Shown: positions 16,622-25,053 of the stretch, piece after piece
How positions within the stretch are numbered: position 1 is the first letter of the stretch
Layout: each line of letters opens with the position of its first letter
Origin: Streptomyces thermodiastaticus
Lineage (GTDB): Bacteria > Actinomycetota > Actinomycetes > Streptomycetales > Streptomycetaceae
NCBI RefSeq assembly: GCF_014656135.1
Contig: NZ_BNBV01000032.1
Location: 1 to 62,087, forward strand
Direction of reading: 5' to 3'
Length of the DNA stretch: 62,087 nt
Translations under genes and position numbers: made by a program
The notes under the pieces: generated by a model
Database searches by the model: none
Told to the model about the DNA's origin: nothing
What the model saw: the letters and a program-made list of their open reading frames with translations, nothing else

Positions 16622-17857
16622 TCACGCCCCTGTGAGCTTCGCGAACTTCGCTTCGTACGCCGCTGCTTCCTTCTCGCTCAGCGAGCGGAAGGCGTGGGAC
16701 TTCGCGGCCGTGGTCCGGTCGGGAACGATCAGCGGGTTGTCCGCCGCGGACTTGTCGATCTTCGCGAGCCAGGGCTTCACACCGTCCACCGGGGAGACGT
16801 AGTTGGTGTACGCGGCGAGCGCGGCAGCCTGGACCGGCTCGTAGAAGAAGTCGATCAGCCGCTCGGCGTTGGTCTTGTGCCGGGCCCCCGCGGGGACGAG
16901 CAGGCAGTCGGTGGACGTCACGATCCCGGCGTCCGGGATGACATAGCCGACGTCCGGGTTGTCCGCCTGGAGCTGGACCACGTCGCCGCCCCAGGCCAGG
17001 CAGGCGGCCAGGTCGCCCCTGGTGAGGTCGGAGGTGTAGTCGTTGCCGGTGAAGCGGCGTATCTGCCCCTTGTCGACGGCCTTCCGCAGACGGGCGATGG
17101 CCGCGTCGTAGTCGTCGGCGGTCACGTGCGCCGGGTCCTTGCCCATGTCGAGCAGCGTCATGCCGACGGTGTCGCGCATCTCGGAGAGGACACCCACCCG
17201 TCCCTTGAGCGCGGGTTTGTCGAGCAGGTCGGAGAACGAGGTGACCTCGACGCCGTCCAGCGCCTTCTTGTTGTAGGCGATGACGGTGGAGACACCCTGC
17301 CAGGGATAGGAGTAGGCGTGTCCCGGATCCCACTCCGGGTCGCGGAACTGCGCGGCGAGGTGGGTGAAGGCGTTGGGCAGGTTCTCCGGGTCGAGTTTCT
17401 GCGCCCAGCCCAGGCGGATGACCCGCGCGGCCAGCCAGTCGGTGAGGACGATGATGTCCCGGCCGGTGTCCTGGCCGGCGGCGAGCTGCGGCTTGATCTT
17501 GCCGAAGAACTCGTCGTTGTCGTTGATGTCCTCGGTGTACGCGACTTCGATGCCGGTCCGCCGGGTGAACGTCTCCAGGGTGGGACGGCGCCTGCCGCTC
17601 GCGTCCACGTCGATGTACTCGGGCCAGTTGGAGAAGTCGACGACCTTCTCCCGGTCCGAGTGGTCCGTGGTGGCGGTGACGCCCCGGGTGGTGCCCGCCG
17701 GGGGGATCCCGCAGGCGGTCAGCGTGCCGAGCCCGCCGACGGCGAGCACGCCGCCCGCCGAGGCGCGCAGCAGCGACCGGCGGGTGAGGGCGGGCCGCCG
17801 GCCGCGGGGGCCGCGCCGCGGGGTGGCGGTGAGGCGTCCGGGCTCGTACTGCTCCAT
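16622..17857 (-). CDS. potD: Polyamine-binding lipoprotein (PotD type) with a Tat signal
   Basis: A 411-residue extracellular solute-binding protein for spermidine/putrescine. The N-terminus has a twin-arginine signal (TRRSLLRASAGG, about 28-39) and a lipobox LTAC, so it is likely exported folded and lipid-anchored. The mature part starts the PotD fold with KVVDFSNWPEYIDVD and has FTRRTGIEVAYTEDINDNDE, ILTDWLAARV and the typical LLVPAGARHKTNAERLIDFF end. ATG 17857 has AAAGGG about eleven bases upstream. It is the first gene of potDABC-oxidase; the operon is preceded by 450 bases containing a strong dyad (18195-18256). Confidence 0.92.
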   Translation of the reverse strand: MEQYEPGRLTATPRRGPRGRRPALTRRSLLRASAGGVLAVGGLGTLTACGIPPAGTTRGVTATTDHSDREKVVDFSNWPEYIDVDASGRRRPTLETFTRRTGIEVAYTEDINDNDEFFGKIKPQLAAGQDTGRDIIVLTDWLAARVIRLGWAQKLDPENLPNAFTHLAAQFRDPEWDPGHAYSYPWQGVSTVIAYNKKALDGVEVTSFSDLLDKPALKGRVGVLSEMRDTVGMTLLDMGKDPAHVTADDYDAAIARLRKAVDKGQIRRFTGNDYTSDLTRGDLAACLAWGGDVVQLQADNPDVGYVIPDAGIVTSTDCLLVPAGARHKTNAERLIDFFYEPVQAAALAAYTNYVSPVDGVKPWLAKIDKSAADNPLIVPDRTTAAKSHAFRSLSEKEAAAYEAKFAKLTGA

Positions 17858-18308
17858 GCGTGTGGTGCCCTTTCGAGACGGTTCGGCCCGGTCGGGCCGG
17901 GAAGTGGCTGTCGGTCCCAGAAGAGTGTGCGGTACCGGTCCGTGCGGGCCGCCACGGTGGTCCCGGACCGGACGTGCCCGGCGCGGGAGCCCAGGTCGCG
18001 CCCCGGGGTGTGACGGGGCGACGGGCGGGCGCGGTCCTGCGGGCCCGGGGCGTGGAGCTGCGGTGCGGGGGATCGTTCCGGGGTGACGGTGCCGTGGACG
18101 TGCATGTCGCTCTCCTCCGCCGTGTCCCGCGTCTGTCCACAGGGTCGGATGGCGTAGCTCCGGCTCGGTGTGACTGCCGATCCTGACAGAGGGAGTGACC
18201 TCCAACAAGGGATTCCGTTGTTTCCTTTTGGTTACGCAACGGAATCTGTCGGTCACCTGAGTGTGTGAGCAGGAACAACGCAGGAGGGTGTCACCGGCGC
18301 CTCGCACA
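17858..18308. other. Divergent region between potD and the NADAR gene
   Basis: About 450 bases. Besides the dyad at 18195-18256 it contains a minus-strand ATG at 18105 with an excellent ribosome site (GGAGGAGAG). The frame from it, beginning MHVHGTVTPERS, is open until 17719, inside potD in another frame. It has no recognisable family and a Pro/Arg-rich composition, so it may be an upstream translated leader or chance. On the plus strand AGGAGGG at 18282-18288 is rather far from the NADAR start. Confidence 0.35.
18195..18256. promoter_or_regulatory. Nested dyad, probable operator of the pot operon
   Basis: Two inverted repeats share one centre: GTGACC (18195-18200) with GGTCAC (18251-18256), and GATTCCGTTG (18211-18220) with CAACGGAATC (18237-18246). 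All arms are perfect. The enclosed DNA is much more AT-rich than the flanks, as expected for a promoter. A regulator dimer or tetramer site controlling potD, the NADAR gene or both is the simplest reading. Confidence 0.6.
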
Positions 18309-18944
18309 ATGGCACGCATGGGGAAGATCGACTCGTGGGAGACCCTCGTCCGGGAAGTCCGTGCGGGAGCCGGCATCACGTATCTCTGTTTCTGGGGTCA
18401 CCGTCCACGGCGGGACGGCCAGGTGGGAGCGAGCTGTCTGAGTCAGTGGTGGCCGGCGCCGTTCACGGTGGACGGGGTGACCTACCCGACCGCCGAGCAC
18501 TGGATGATGGCCGGCAAGGCGCGGCTGTTCGGGGACGCCGAGGCGGAACGGCGCGTGCTGGCCGCACGGCACCCGGGGGAGGCGAAGGCACAGGGCCGGC
18601 TGGTGCGCGGTTTCGACGAGGAGACGTGGGCGCGTGAGCGCCGCGCGATCGTGGTCGAGGGCAGCGTGCACAAGTTCGCGGCGCACCCCGAGCTGCGTGC
18701 GTTTCTGCTGGGCACCGGGGACACGGTCCTGGTGGAGGCCAGCCCGCTGGACCGGGTGTGGGGCATCGGGCTGGCCGCCGACGACAAGGCGGCCACGGAC
18801 CCCGAGCGCTGGAAGGGCCTGAACCTGCTGGGTTTCGCGCTGATGGAGGCCCGGGAGCGGCTGCGCGCCGGCACCGGCGACGTGGCGTCCGGCGCGCGCC
18901 GCGGCCCGGGCGAACGACGTCCGGGCCGGCAGGTCAGGGGATGA
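18309..18944 (+). CDS. NADAR-domain protein (YbiA-like)
   Basis: A 211-residue protein of the NADAR/YbiA family, whose members act on ADP-ribose- or riboflavin-derived N-glycosides. Family marks are the FxG-type opening YLCFWGHRP, LSQWWPAPFTVDGVTYPTAEHWMMAGKA (the conserved EHWM region), IVVEGSVHKFAAHPELRAFLLGTGD and SPLDRVWGIGLAADD. ATG 18309 and ATG 18318 are both possible; AGGAGGG lies about 20 bases before the first, and a GTG at 18288 is also in frame. The tail after about residue 185 is basic and disordered. The 3' end overlaps the convergent membrane-protein gene by 11 bases. Confidence 0.82.
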   Translation: MARMGKIDSWETLVREVRAGAGITYLCFWGHRPRRDGQVGASCLSQWWPAPFTVDGVTYPTAEHWMMAGKARLFGDAEAERRVLAARHPGEAKAQGRLVRGFDEETWARERRAIVVEGSVHKFAAHPELRAFLLGTGDTVLVEASPLDRVWGIGLAADDKAATDPERWKGLNLLGFALMEARERLRAGTGDVASGARRGPGERRPGRQVRG

Positions 18945-19746
18945 GCCGCGCGGTCGGTGCGGCCCGCAGGGTGTCGCCGTACAGGGAGTCGTCGTCGCTG
19001 TCGGCGTCGGCCGCGAGGACACCCACGACGATCAGGAACGTGATCATGGCGAGCCCCAGCACGATGCCGATGCTGCCCAGGACGAGACCGGCCTGCGCCT
19101 GGGTGTGGTTGTCGGCCTCGCCCCGCTCGGCCTTGCGGCGTCCCTTGACGCCGAAGACGACGGCGAGGATGCCCAGCACCAGCGAGACGACGCCGTAGGC
19201 GCAGAACAGGCAGCAGGAGATGATGCCGAGCACCAGCGCCGCCACACCCATGCCGTTCTGCGGGACCACCGGCGCGGCGGACCAGCCGTAGAGCGGGGTG
19301 CCCGGGTAGCCCGGGTAGTTCGGGTAGTTCGGGTAGTTCGGGTAGCCGGGGGCCTGGGCGGGGTAGCCGTAGCCCGCGGGAGCGCCGGGGCCGGTGGGCG
19401 CGACCGGCGGCGGGGGCACGGCAGCGGGCGGCTGGGGCGCGGCAGGGGGCGGCGGAGGCACGGCAGCGGGCGGCTGGGGCACGGCAGGGGGCGGCGGGGG
19501 CACCGGGGCCGGCGGCGGAACGCTGTTCGCGGGAGGCGGGAAGGCGGCCGGCATCGAGGTCACGGTGACCTGGTCGTGCACCGTGGGTGTGGCCGGCGGT
19601 GCCGCCGGCGGCGGGCCCGGGGTGCCGGGCTGCCCGGAGGCGGGCGTCTGTGCCCCGCCCGCCTGCCGGGCAGGCCCGGGCTGCGGCGCCGCCCACGGGT
19701 TGCCGTCGGCGCCGGCGTCGCCGCCCGGCCGTGTCATGTCGGTCAT
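18934..19746 (-). CDS. DUF4190 membrane protein with a proline-repeat arm
   Basis: 270 residues. The first 160 are disordered and proline-rich, with a repeated unit of the type AVPPPPPAAPQPPA and a run of YPN triplets. Two membrane segments follow (about 170-196, MGVAALVLGIISCCLF onward, and about 220-245, AGLVLGSIGIVLGLAMI), the paired helices of DUF4190 proteins, joined by a basic loop GVKGRRKAERGE. Such proteins are common in Streptomyces and are thought to face the cytoplasm with the long arm; their function is not established. Start ATG 19746. It converges on the NADAR gene and overlaps it at the stop. Confidence 0.8.
   Translation of the reverse strand: MTDMTRPGGDAGADGNPWAAPQPGPARQAGGAQTPASGQPGTPGPPPAAPPATPTVHDQVTVTSMPAAFPPPANSVPPPAPVPPPPPAVPQPPAAVPPPPPAAPQPPAAVPPPPVAPTGPGAPAGYGYPAQAPGYPNYPNYPNYPGYPGTPLYGWSAAPVVPQNGMGVAALVLGIISCCLFCAYGVVSLVLGILAVVFGVKGRRKAERGEADNHTQAQAGLVLGSIGIVLGLAMITFLIVVGVLAADADSDDDSLYGDTLRAAPTARLIP
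19302..19350. repeat. Nine-base tandem repeat inside the DUF4190 gene
   Basis: The unit GGGTAGTTC (plus strand) recurs four times with variants and encodes the YPN/YPG repeats on the minus strand. A longer imperfect repeat of about 48 bases (19410-19510) encodes the PPPPPA units. It is a slippage-prone coding repeat, not a CRISPR. Confidence 0.8.
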
Positions 19747-20026
19747 GCTTTTTCCGTCCCCCTGGAGTCGAACGTCCCGCCATGCTACGGCCCTGACCGC
19801 AGTGGTGGCACGGCCGGAGGAACCCGCCGGCTGCGCGGCCGGGCCGGAACCGGGCGCCTGCCGGGGACCACCGGTGAGCCCGTAGGATGACGGTGCTCAT
19901 CGATCAGCCGATCACCCGCACCACACCCGCACGAGCCTGACGTCCGCATCGCGCCTCGCCCCCACGGCGGCCCGATCCGCGCGGCAGGCACGCGAGCCGG
20001 CGGTGCCGTTCCCCGGGAGGGACGCC

Positions 20027-21076
20027 GTGACCCACCAGCACGCACCACGCGACCTGCAGGCCTTCATCGCCGGGCTGCCCAAGGCCGAACTGCACGTGCA
20101 CCACGTCGGATCCGCCTCCCCCCGCATCGTCTCCGAACTCGCCGCCCGCCACCCCGGCTCGAAGGTGCCCTGTGATCCCGAGGCCCTGGCCGAGTACTTC
20201 ACGTTCACGGACTTCGCGCACTTCATCGAGGTGTACCTGTCCGTCGTCGACCTCATCCGCACCCCGGAGGACGTCCGTCTGCTGACGTACGAGGTGGCCC
20301 GCGACATGGCCCGCCAGCAGGTGCGGTACGCGGAGCTGACCATCACCCCGTTCTCCTCCACCCGGCGCGGCATCGACGCACGTGCCTTCATGGACGCCAT
20401 CGAGGACGCCCGCAAGGCGGCCGAGAAGGAGTTCGGCACCGTGCTGCGCTGGTGCTTCGACATCCCCGGGGAGGCCGGTGCGGAGGCGGCCGACGAGACG
20501 CTGCGGCTGGCCACCGACGACCGGCTGCGGCCCGAGGGACTGGTCTCCTTCGGGCTGGGCGGGCCCGAGATCGGCGTGCCGCGGCCGCAGTTCAAGCCGC
20601 ACTTCGACCGGGCGATCGCCGCCGGACTGCACTCCGTGCCGCACGCCGGCGAGACCACCGGGCCGCAGACGGTGTGGGACGCGCTGACCGAGCTGGGCGC
20701 CGAGCGCATCGGCCACGGCACCAGCTCCGCGGAGGACCCCAAGCTGCTCGCGCACCTGGCCGAGCACCGGATCCCGCTGGAGGTGTGCCCCACCTCCAAC
20801 ATCGCCACCCGGGCCGTGGCCGACCTGGACGAGCACCCCATCAGAAAGTTCGCGGAGGCCGGAGTGCTGGTCACCGTCAACTCCGACGACCCGCCGATGT
20901 TCGGCACCGACCTGAACACCGAGTACGCCGTGGCCGCCCGGCTGCTCGGCCTGGACGAGCGGGGCGTCGCCGAGCTGGCCAAGAACGCCGTGCACGCGTC
21001 CTTCCTCGACGAGGCGGGCAAGGCTCGCATCGCCGCCGAGATCGACGCCTACACCGAGCGCCGGCTCGCGTCCTGA
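20027..21076 (+). CDS. Adenosine-deaminase-family enzyme, perhaps aminodeoxyfutalosine deaminase
   Basis: A 349-residue metal-dependent deaminase of the ADA family. The metal-binding HxH is in KAELHVHHVGSASP, the other ligands and catalytic residues in HAGETTGPQ, RIGHGT, LEVCPTSN and NSDDPPMFG. These catalyse hydrolytic removal of an amino group from a purine ring. HVHHVGS instead of the HVHLDGA of true adenosine deaminases points to the branch which, from what I recall of Streptomyces, deaminates 6-amino-6-deoxyfutalosine in menaquinone synthesis; this needs a test. GTG 20027 was chosen for GGGAGGG seven bases upstream; a GTG at 20003 is also in frame. A possible -10, TAGGAT, lies at 19883-19888. 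Confidence 0.85.
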   Translation: MTHQHAPRDLQAFIAGLPKAELHVHHVGSASPRIVSELAARHPGSKVPCDPEALAEYFTFTDFAHFIEVYLSVVDLIRTPEDVRLLTYEVARDMARQQVRYAELTITPFSSTRRGIDARAFMDAIEDARKAAEKEFGTVLRWCFDIPGEAGAEAADETLRLATDDRLRPEGLVSFGLGGPEIGVPRPQFKPHFDRAIAAGLHSVPHAGETTGPQTVWDALTELGAERIGHGTSSAEDPKLLAHLAEHRIPLEVCPTSNIATRAVADLDEHPIRKFAEAGVLVTVNSDDPPMFGTDLNTEYAVAARLLGLDERGVAELAKNAVHASFLDEAGKARIAAEIDAYTERRLAS

Positions 21077-21121
21077 CCAGGACGCCCCCGCCCGGTCCGT
21101 CCGGGCGGGATCGCCACGGCC

Positions 21122-21149
21122 TGGCACCCGCCGGCACGCGGGACACAAT
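21122..21149 (+). promoter_or_regulatory. Candidate leaderless promoter of the GDPD gene
   Basis: CACAAT at 21144-21149 ends seven bases before the ATG at 21157, the spacing seen when transcription starts at the A of the start codon. TGGCAC at 21122-21127 is a possible -35 sixteen bases upstream. No good ribosome site precedes the ATG, which supports a leaderless mRNA. Confidence 0.4.
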
Positions 21150-21156
21150 AGGGCGC

Positions 21157-21858
21157 ATGCAGACCCTCACCGCCGTGGCGCACCGCGGCGACCCCTACCG
21201 TTTCCCCGAGAACACGCTCGACTCGCTCCGCTCCGCGCTCGGCCGGGGCGCGGACGCCGTGGAGGTCGACGTACGCCTCACCCGGGACGGCGTGCCCGTG
21301 CTGCTGCACGACGAGTCGCTGAAACGGCTGTGGCGGCACGACCGGCCGCTGCACTCGCTGACCGCCGGGCAGGTGCGCGAGCTGACCGGCGGCCGGGTGC
21401 CCGCCCTCACGGACGCGCTCGCCGCCACCGACGGCAGCCGGGTCCTCGTCGACCTGCCGGGCGCGCCCGGCCCGCGGGAGGTGTCCCGGATCCTGGGCGT
21501 GGTCCGCGACTGCGGGGCGCGGGACCGGGTCTACTACTGCGGGGGCGCCCGGACGATGCTCGCGGTGCGCGCCGCCGACGCGTCCGCCGAGATCGCCCTG
21601 ACCTGGACCACCCTCGCGCCGCCGCGGCCCGGCCTGCTGGACGCCGTCCGGCCGCGCTGGCTGAACTACCGCTTCCCTCTGGTGACCCGACAGCTGGCGG
21701 AGCGGGTCCACCGCGACGGCCGCCTGCTGTCCGTGTGGACCCCGGACACCCGCCGCTCGCTGCGCCGGCTGATCGCCCTCGGTGTGGACGCGATCACCAC
21801 CAACCGCGTCGACGTGCTGTGCGCCCTGCGCGGCCCCGGCGGCGAGCCGCCGCGCTGA
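21157..21858 (+). CDS. Glycerophosphodiester phosphodiesterase
   Basis: A 233-residue TIM-barrel GDPD enzyme that cleaves glycerophosphodiesters to glycerol 3-phosphate and an alcohol. The catalytic start is AVAHRGDPYRFPENTLDS (HRG and the ExT glutamate), followed by VEVDVRLTRDGVPVLLHDESLKR with the second catalytic histidine. SVWTPDT and VDAITTNRVD near the end are the usual barrel strands 7 and 8. There is no signal peptide, so it acts in the cytoplasm. It is 80 bases after the deaminase gene but appears to have its own leaderless promoter. Confidence 0.9.
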   Translation: MQTLTAVAHRGDPYRFPENTLDSLRSALGRGADAVEVDVRLTRDGVPVLLHDESLKRLWRHDRPLHSLTAGQVRELTGGRVPALTDALAATDGSRVLVDLPGAPGPREVSRILGVVRDCGARDRVYYCGGARTMLAVRAADASAEIALTWTTLAPPRPGLLDAVRPRWLNYRFPLVTRQLAERVHRDGRLLSVWTPDTRRSLRRLIALGVDAITTNRVDVLCALRGPGGEPPR

Positions 21859-21943
21859 CCACCCGGCCGGCGAGCGCGGCCCGCAGCCCGGCCGGAGGCG
21901 CAGGCCGTGGCGGGCATGCCCGGCGCGTGCTGCCGCCGGGCGG

Positions 21944-24802
21944 TCAGGGCGCGTCCTGGCCGAGCGCCCGGCGCAACTCGCCCCGCCGTCCGATGCCCAG
22001 CTTCCGGTAGGTGCTGGTCAGATGGGTCTCCACGGTGCGGCGGGCCAGGTGCAGCAGGTCCGCTATCTCCGTGTTGGTGCGGCCCTCGGCGGCGAGCCGG
22101 GCGATACGGCGTTCGCTGTCGGTGAGCGAGGCCGCGCCGGTGCGGGCGGCGGCGGGCCGCCGGGCGCCGGCCTCGCGCAGTGCCTCCTCCACGAGGGTCA
22201 GCAGCCGGACCGCGCCCGCCTGTTCGGCGCGTTCCGCGGCCTCGCGCAGACAGGCGCGGGCCCGGGCGCGTTCCCCGGCGGCGGTCAGCTGCCGGCCCTG
22301 GGCGAGCAGGGCGGCCACCAGCTCGCCCGCGGCACCGGCCGGTGCGTCACGCAGCAACCGCACCGCCTCCTCGGCCAGTTCCAGGCCGCGCCGGCCGCCG
22401 GTGGCGGTGCCCAGCACCCGCAGGGCGCGGCCCACGGTGCGCGGGGTGCCCCACACCCGGGCCAGCCGCAGCTCCTCCTCGGCCAGGGCGAGCGCCTCGC
22501 GGTGGTGGCCGAGTGCGATCCGGCTCTCGGCGGCGGCGGAGCGCCACGGGGTGACGACCGGGCTGTTCACCTCGCGGGCGGCCTGGCGGCGGCCGCACTC
22601 CAAAAAGTCGTGCAGGGCGCCCGTGTGGTCGCCGATGGAGGCGCGCTGCACGCCGCGCGCGTACAGGAAACGGTTCAGCTCCCCGGAGGGAGGCGCATCC
22701 CGCAGGTCGAAGCCGTCCGCGAAGCGCCGCGCCTCGTCCGGGCGGCCCTGCTCGACCAGGGCGAGGAGGGTGTGGGCGTGCAGGTTGCCGGGTGTGCCCG
22801 CGCAGGTGCCGGGCGGGACCTCGCGGCTTTCGGGGATCTCGGCCGGCAGCCGTCCGTGGCCGGCGCGGGCCGCCGCGATGTCCGCCCGGGTGTGGAGCAT
22901 CGCCTCGTGCATGGGGTGCAGCAGGCCGGGCCGCTGCGCGGCCAGACCGCGTTCCACCAGGCGGTCCGCCTCGTCGAGTTCGTCGGCCCACTGAGCGACG
23001 GCGGCCGCGGTGCCGAGCAGGAACGGCTCGGTCAGCGGGTCGGCGGGCTCGGCCAGCACCTGGCGCACCTGCCGCATCGCGTCGTCGGCCGAGACGAGCC
23101 CGGCGGCGGCCCCGTGCCGCACGAGCAGGACCCGGGCTGCGGGGCCGACCAGCTCGGGGGTGCGTGCGGCGGCGTCGCGCAGCAGCCGGTAGACGTCGCG
23201 CCGCAGCTCCTGGTCCCCGTCGGCCAGCAGCACGGAGGCGGTGCGCAGGGCGCCCACCAGGTCGGGCCGGTCGGTCAACTGGTCGTACACCGTGCGCAGC
23301 GCGTCGACGGCGGCGCGGGCCCGGCCGCGGGCGGCCAGCACGGTGCCCAGGGCGAAGGCGGCGCGCACCCGTTCCCGGGGGTCGCCCGGCAGCCGCAGCG
23401 CCTCGGTCAGCCGGGGGATGCCGGCGGCGGAGTCCTCACGGGCGGCCTCCAGGGAGCCCAGCTCGGTCAGCAGCCGCAGCCGGCGCCCGTCCGGCAGGGG
23501 CTCCGCCAGTGCTCTGCGCAGGAACGCCGCGGCGTCCTCGCGGCGGCCCTCGGACAGGGCGTGGTGCGCGGCGTCGTGGAGCACGTCGGGGGCCCAGTCC
23601 GCCCCCACGGGCCCGGTCGGCAGCAGCTGCCGGGCGATGGCCGAGGTGCCGGCTCCGTGGTGCAGCATCGATTCCGCGACAGCCCGGCGGGTGGCGTGCC
23701 GCCAGGTCTCCGGCACCCCCGCGAGCACCGCGTCCCGCAGCAGGGGGTGGGCGTACCGGGGACGGCCGGCGTGGTCCTGCCGGAGCCAGCCCAGGCCGGT
23801 CATGGCGGTGAGCCAGCCCGCGATCCGGGCCGGTGCGGCTCCGGTCACCCGGGCGAGCAGCGCGGCCGGTTCCGCCGGGTCGCCGGGGACGGGCGGCTGC
23901 GGCTCGCCGCTCCGCTGCGCCGGTACGAGGACGGTGCCGTCCCAGTCCTCGTCGAGGACGGCGAGCGTCCGCGCCACCTGTGTGGTGACCCGGCCGGCAC
24001 TGTCCAGCCACCAGGAGACCGCGGCCGGGTAGGCGCCGGGGTAGAGCGCGGCCGTCGTCGCGGGCACGGGCTGCTGCCCGTCCGGCGCCCCGAGGTCGTC
24101 GAGAAGGGCACGCAGCAGCAGCGGGCTGCCCGCGGCCGCCCGCGCGCACTCCTCGGCCCAGGACGGCGGCACGTCCGGCAGCCGGGCACGGATCAGTGCG
24201 GCCGCCGTCTCCTCGGTGAGCGGCGGCAGGGTGCAGGTGTGCACGAGCGCCGGCGGCAGGGTGTGCGCGAAGCCGGGCCGGGGCGGGTCCACGTCGTACT
24301 GGGTGCGCTCGGCGACGACGAGCAGCACGGGCGCGGGCAGGTTGTCCAGGTGCCGGGCGAGCTCCACCAGCCAGCGGTGGGACGGCGCGTCCGCCCGGTG
24401 GACGTCGTCCACGGCCACCAGCAGCCCCTCGCTCCCGGCGGCCGCGCGCAGCGCACGCCACAGCTCCTCGTCCCGCTCGTGTTCCCCGCCGTCCCCGGCC
24501 GCATCCGGAGGTAAGCCGAGCAGCCGCCGTGCCACGGCGAAGGGGGCGCCGGCGTCACGGGGCGAGCAGCGGACGTGCAGGACGCGCAGGCCGTCGGCGG
24601 CGGCACGGGCCCGGGCCGCCTCCAGGGCGGTGGTCCGGCCGGTGCCGGTCGCGCCGCGCAGCACCACCAGGCCGCCGGTACCGGCCCGTGCGCGGGCGAT
24701 GTGCGCCGCGAGCAGCGCGACCACCTCGTGCGGCTGCTCCTGCTCCGGTGCACGCACCGGCCGTCCGGTCAGGCCCGGGCGAGCATGCTGTGACACGGAC
24801 AT
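21944..24802 (-). CDS. LAL-type LuxR regulator of the injection-system locus, with a TTA codon
   Basis: A 952-residue large ATP-binding LuxR regulator. Walker A is GATGTGRTT (about 50-58) and Walker B LLVAVDDVHRAD (about 135). A long helical repeat middle follows (about 300-850). The C-terminal LuxR helix-turn-helix has LTDSERRIARLAAEG and TNTEIADLLHLARRTVETHL (about 890-945). ATG 24802 has GAGGAG eight bases upstream; a GTG 27 bases earlier is less likely. Codon 97 is TTA (24514-24512), so it needs the bldA tRNA. It is divergent from the LuxR gene that opens the injection-system genes, the same neighbourhood I recall for Streptomyces CIS loci, and is the prime candidate for their activator. 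Confidence 0.88.
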   Translation of the reverse strand: MSVSQHARPGLTGRPVRAPEQEQPHEVVALLAAHIARARAGTGGLVVLRGATGTGRTTALEAARARAAADGLRVLHVRCSPRDAGAPFAVARRLLGLPPDAAGDGGEHERDEELWRALRAAAGSEGLLVAVDDVHRADAPSHRWLVELARHLDNLPAPVLLVVAERTQYDVDPPRPGFAHTLPPALVHTCTLPPLTEETAAALIRARLPDVPPSWAEECARAAAGSPLLLRALLDDLGAPDGQQPVPATTAALYPGAYPAAVSWWLDSAGRVTTQVARTLAVLDEDWDGTVLVPAQRSGEPQPPVPGDPAEPAALLARVTGAAPARIAGWLTAMTGLGWLRQDHAGRPRYAHPLLRDAVLAGVPETWRHATRRAVAESMLHHGAGTSAIARQLLPTGPVGADWAPDVLHDAAHHALSEGRREDAAAFLRRALAEPLPDGRRLRLLTELGSLEAAREDSAAGIPRLTEALRLPGDPRERVRAAFALGTVLAARGRARAAVDALRTVYDQLTDRPDLVGALRTASVLLADGDQELRRDVYRLLRDAAARTPELVGPAARVLLVRHGAAAGLVSADDAMRQVRQVLAEPADPLTEPFLLGTAAAVAQWADELDEADRLVERGLAAQRPGLLHPMHEAMLHTRADIAAARAGHGRLPAEIPESREVPPGTCAGTPGNLHAHTLLALVEQGRPDEARRFADGFDLRDAPPSGELNRFLYARGVQRASIGDHTGALHDFLECGRRQAAREVNSPVVTPWRSAAAESRIALGHHREALALAEEELRLARVWGTPRTVGRALRVLGTATGGRRGLELAEEAVRLLRDAPAGAAGELVAALLAQGRQLTAAGERARARACLREAAERAEQAGAVRLLTLVEEALREAGARRPAAARTGAASLTDSERRIARLAAEGRTNTEIADLLHLARRTVETHLTSTYRKLGIGRRGELRRALGQDAP

Positions 24803-25008
24803 CTTCCGTCTCCTCGTCCACCGTGACATCCTTCGCCCCCGAGGACGTCATCCGGGGAAGTGCGGTGCCCTGACGCGGCCCGCCGCGGCCGCATGCGGTC
24901 CCGTGGTGCGCGTCCGTGTGATCTCGTGGCGCGGCTCGTGGTGTTCCACGATTGTCCGGGCCTCTCCCCTCACAGCAGGCTGTCAGGGCACACCTGTCAC
25001 CCACCTGC

Positions 25009-25028
25009 CACGGCCCCGCGGGGCCGTG
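25009..25028. promoter_or_regulatory. Perfect 20-bp palindrome before the LuxR gene
   Basis: CACGGCCCCG followed directly by its reverse complement CGGGGCCGTG, centred 36 bases before the chosen start of the LuxR gene. It lies in the 250-base divergent region between the two regulators and could be an operator or a transcription-termination stem. Confidence 0.55.
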
Positions 25029-25053
25029 CGGACACGCGCACTGGGGGAACTCC

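Noticed and set aside
15450..18278. A 942-codon minus-strand frame that appears to fuse polyamine genes
   Set aside because: Only the part from 16616 on is a real gene (the ATPase); the upstream part is potD read in the wrong frame.
19302..19510. Short regular repeats that could suggest a CRISPR array
   Set aside because: The repeats are contiguous without spacers and encode the YPN and PPPPPA units of the DUF4190 protein.
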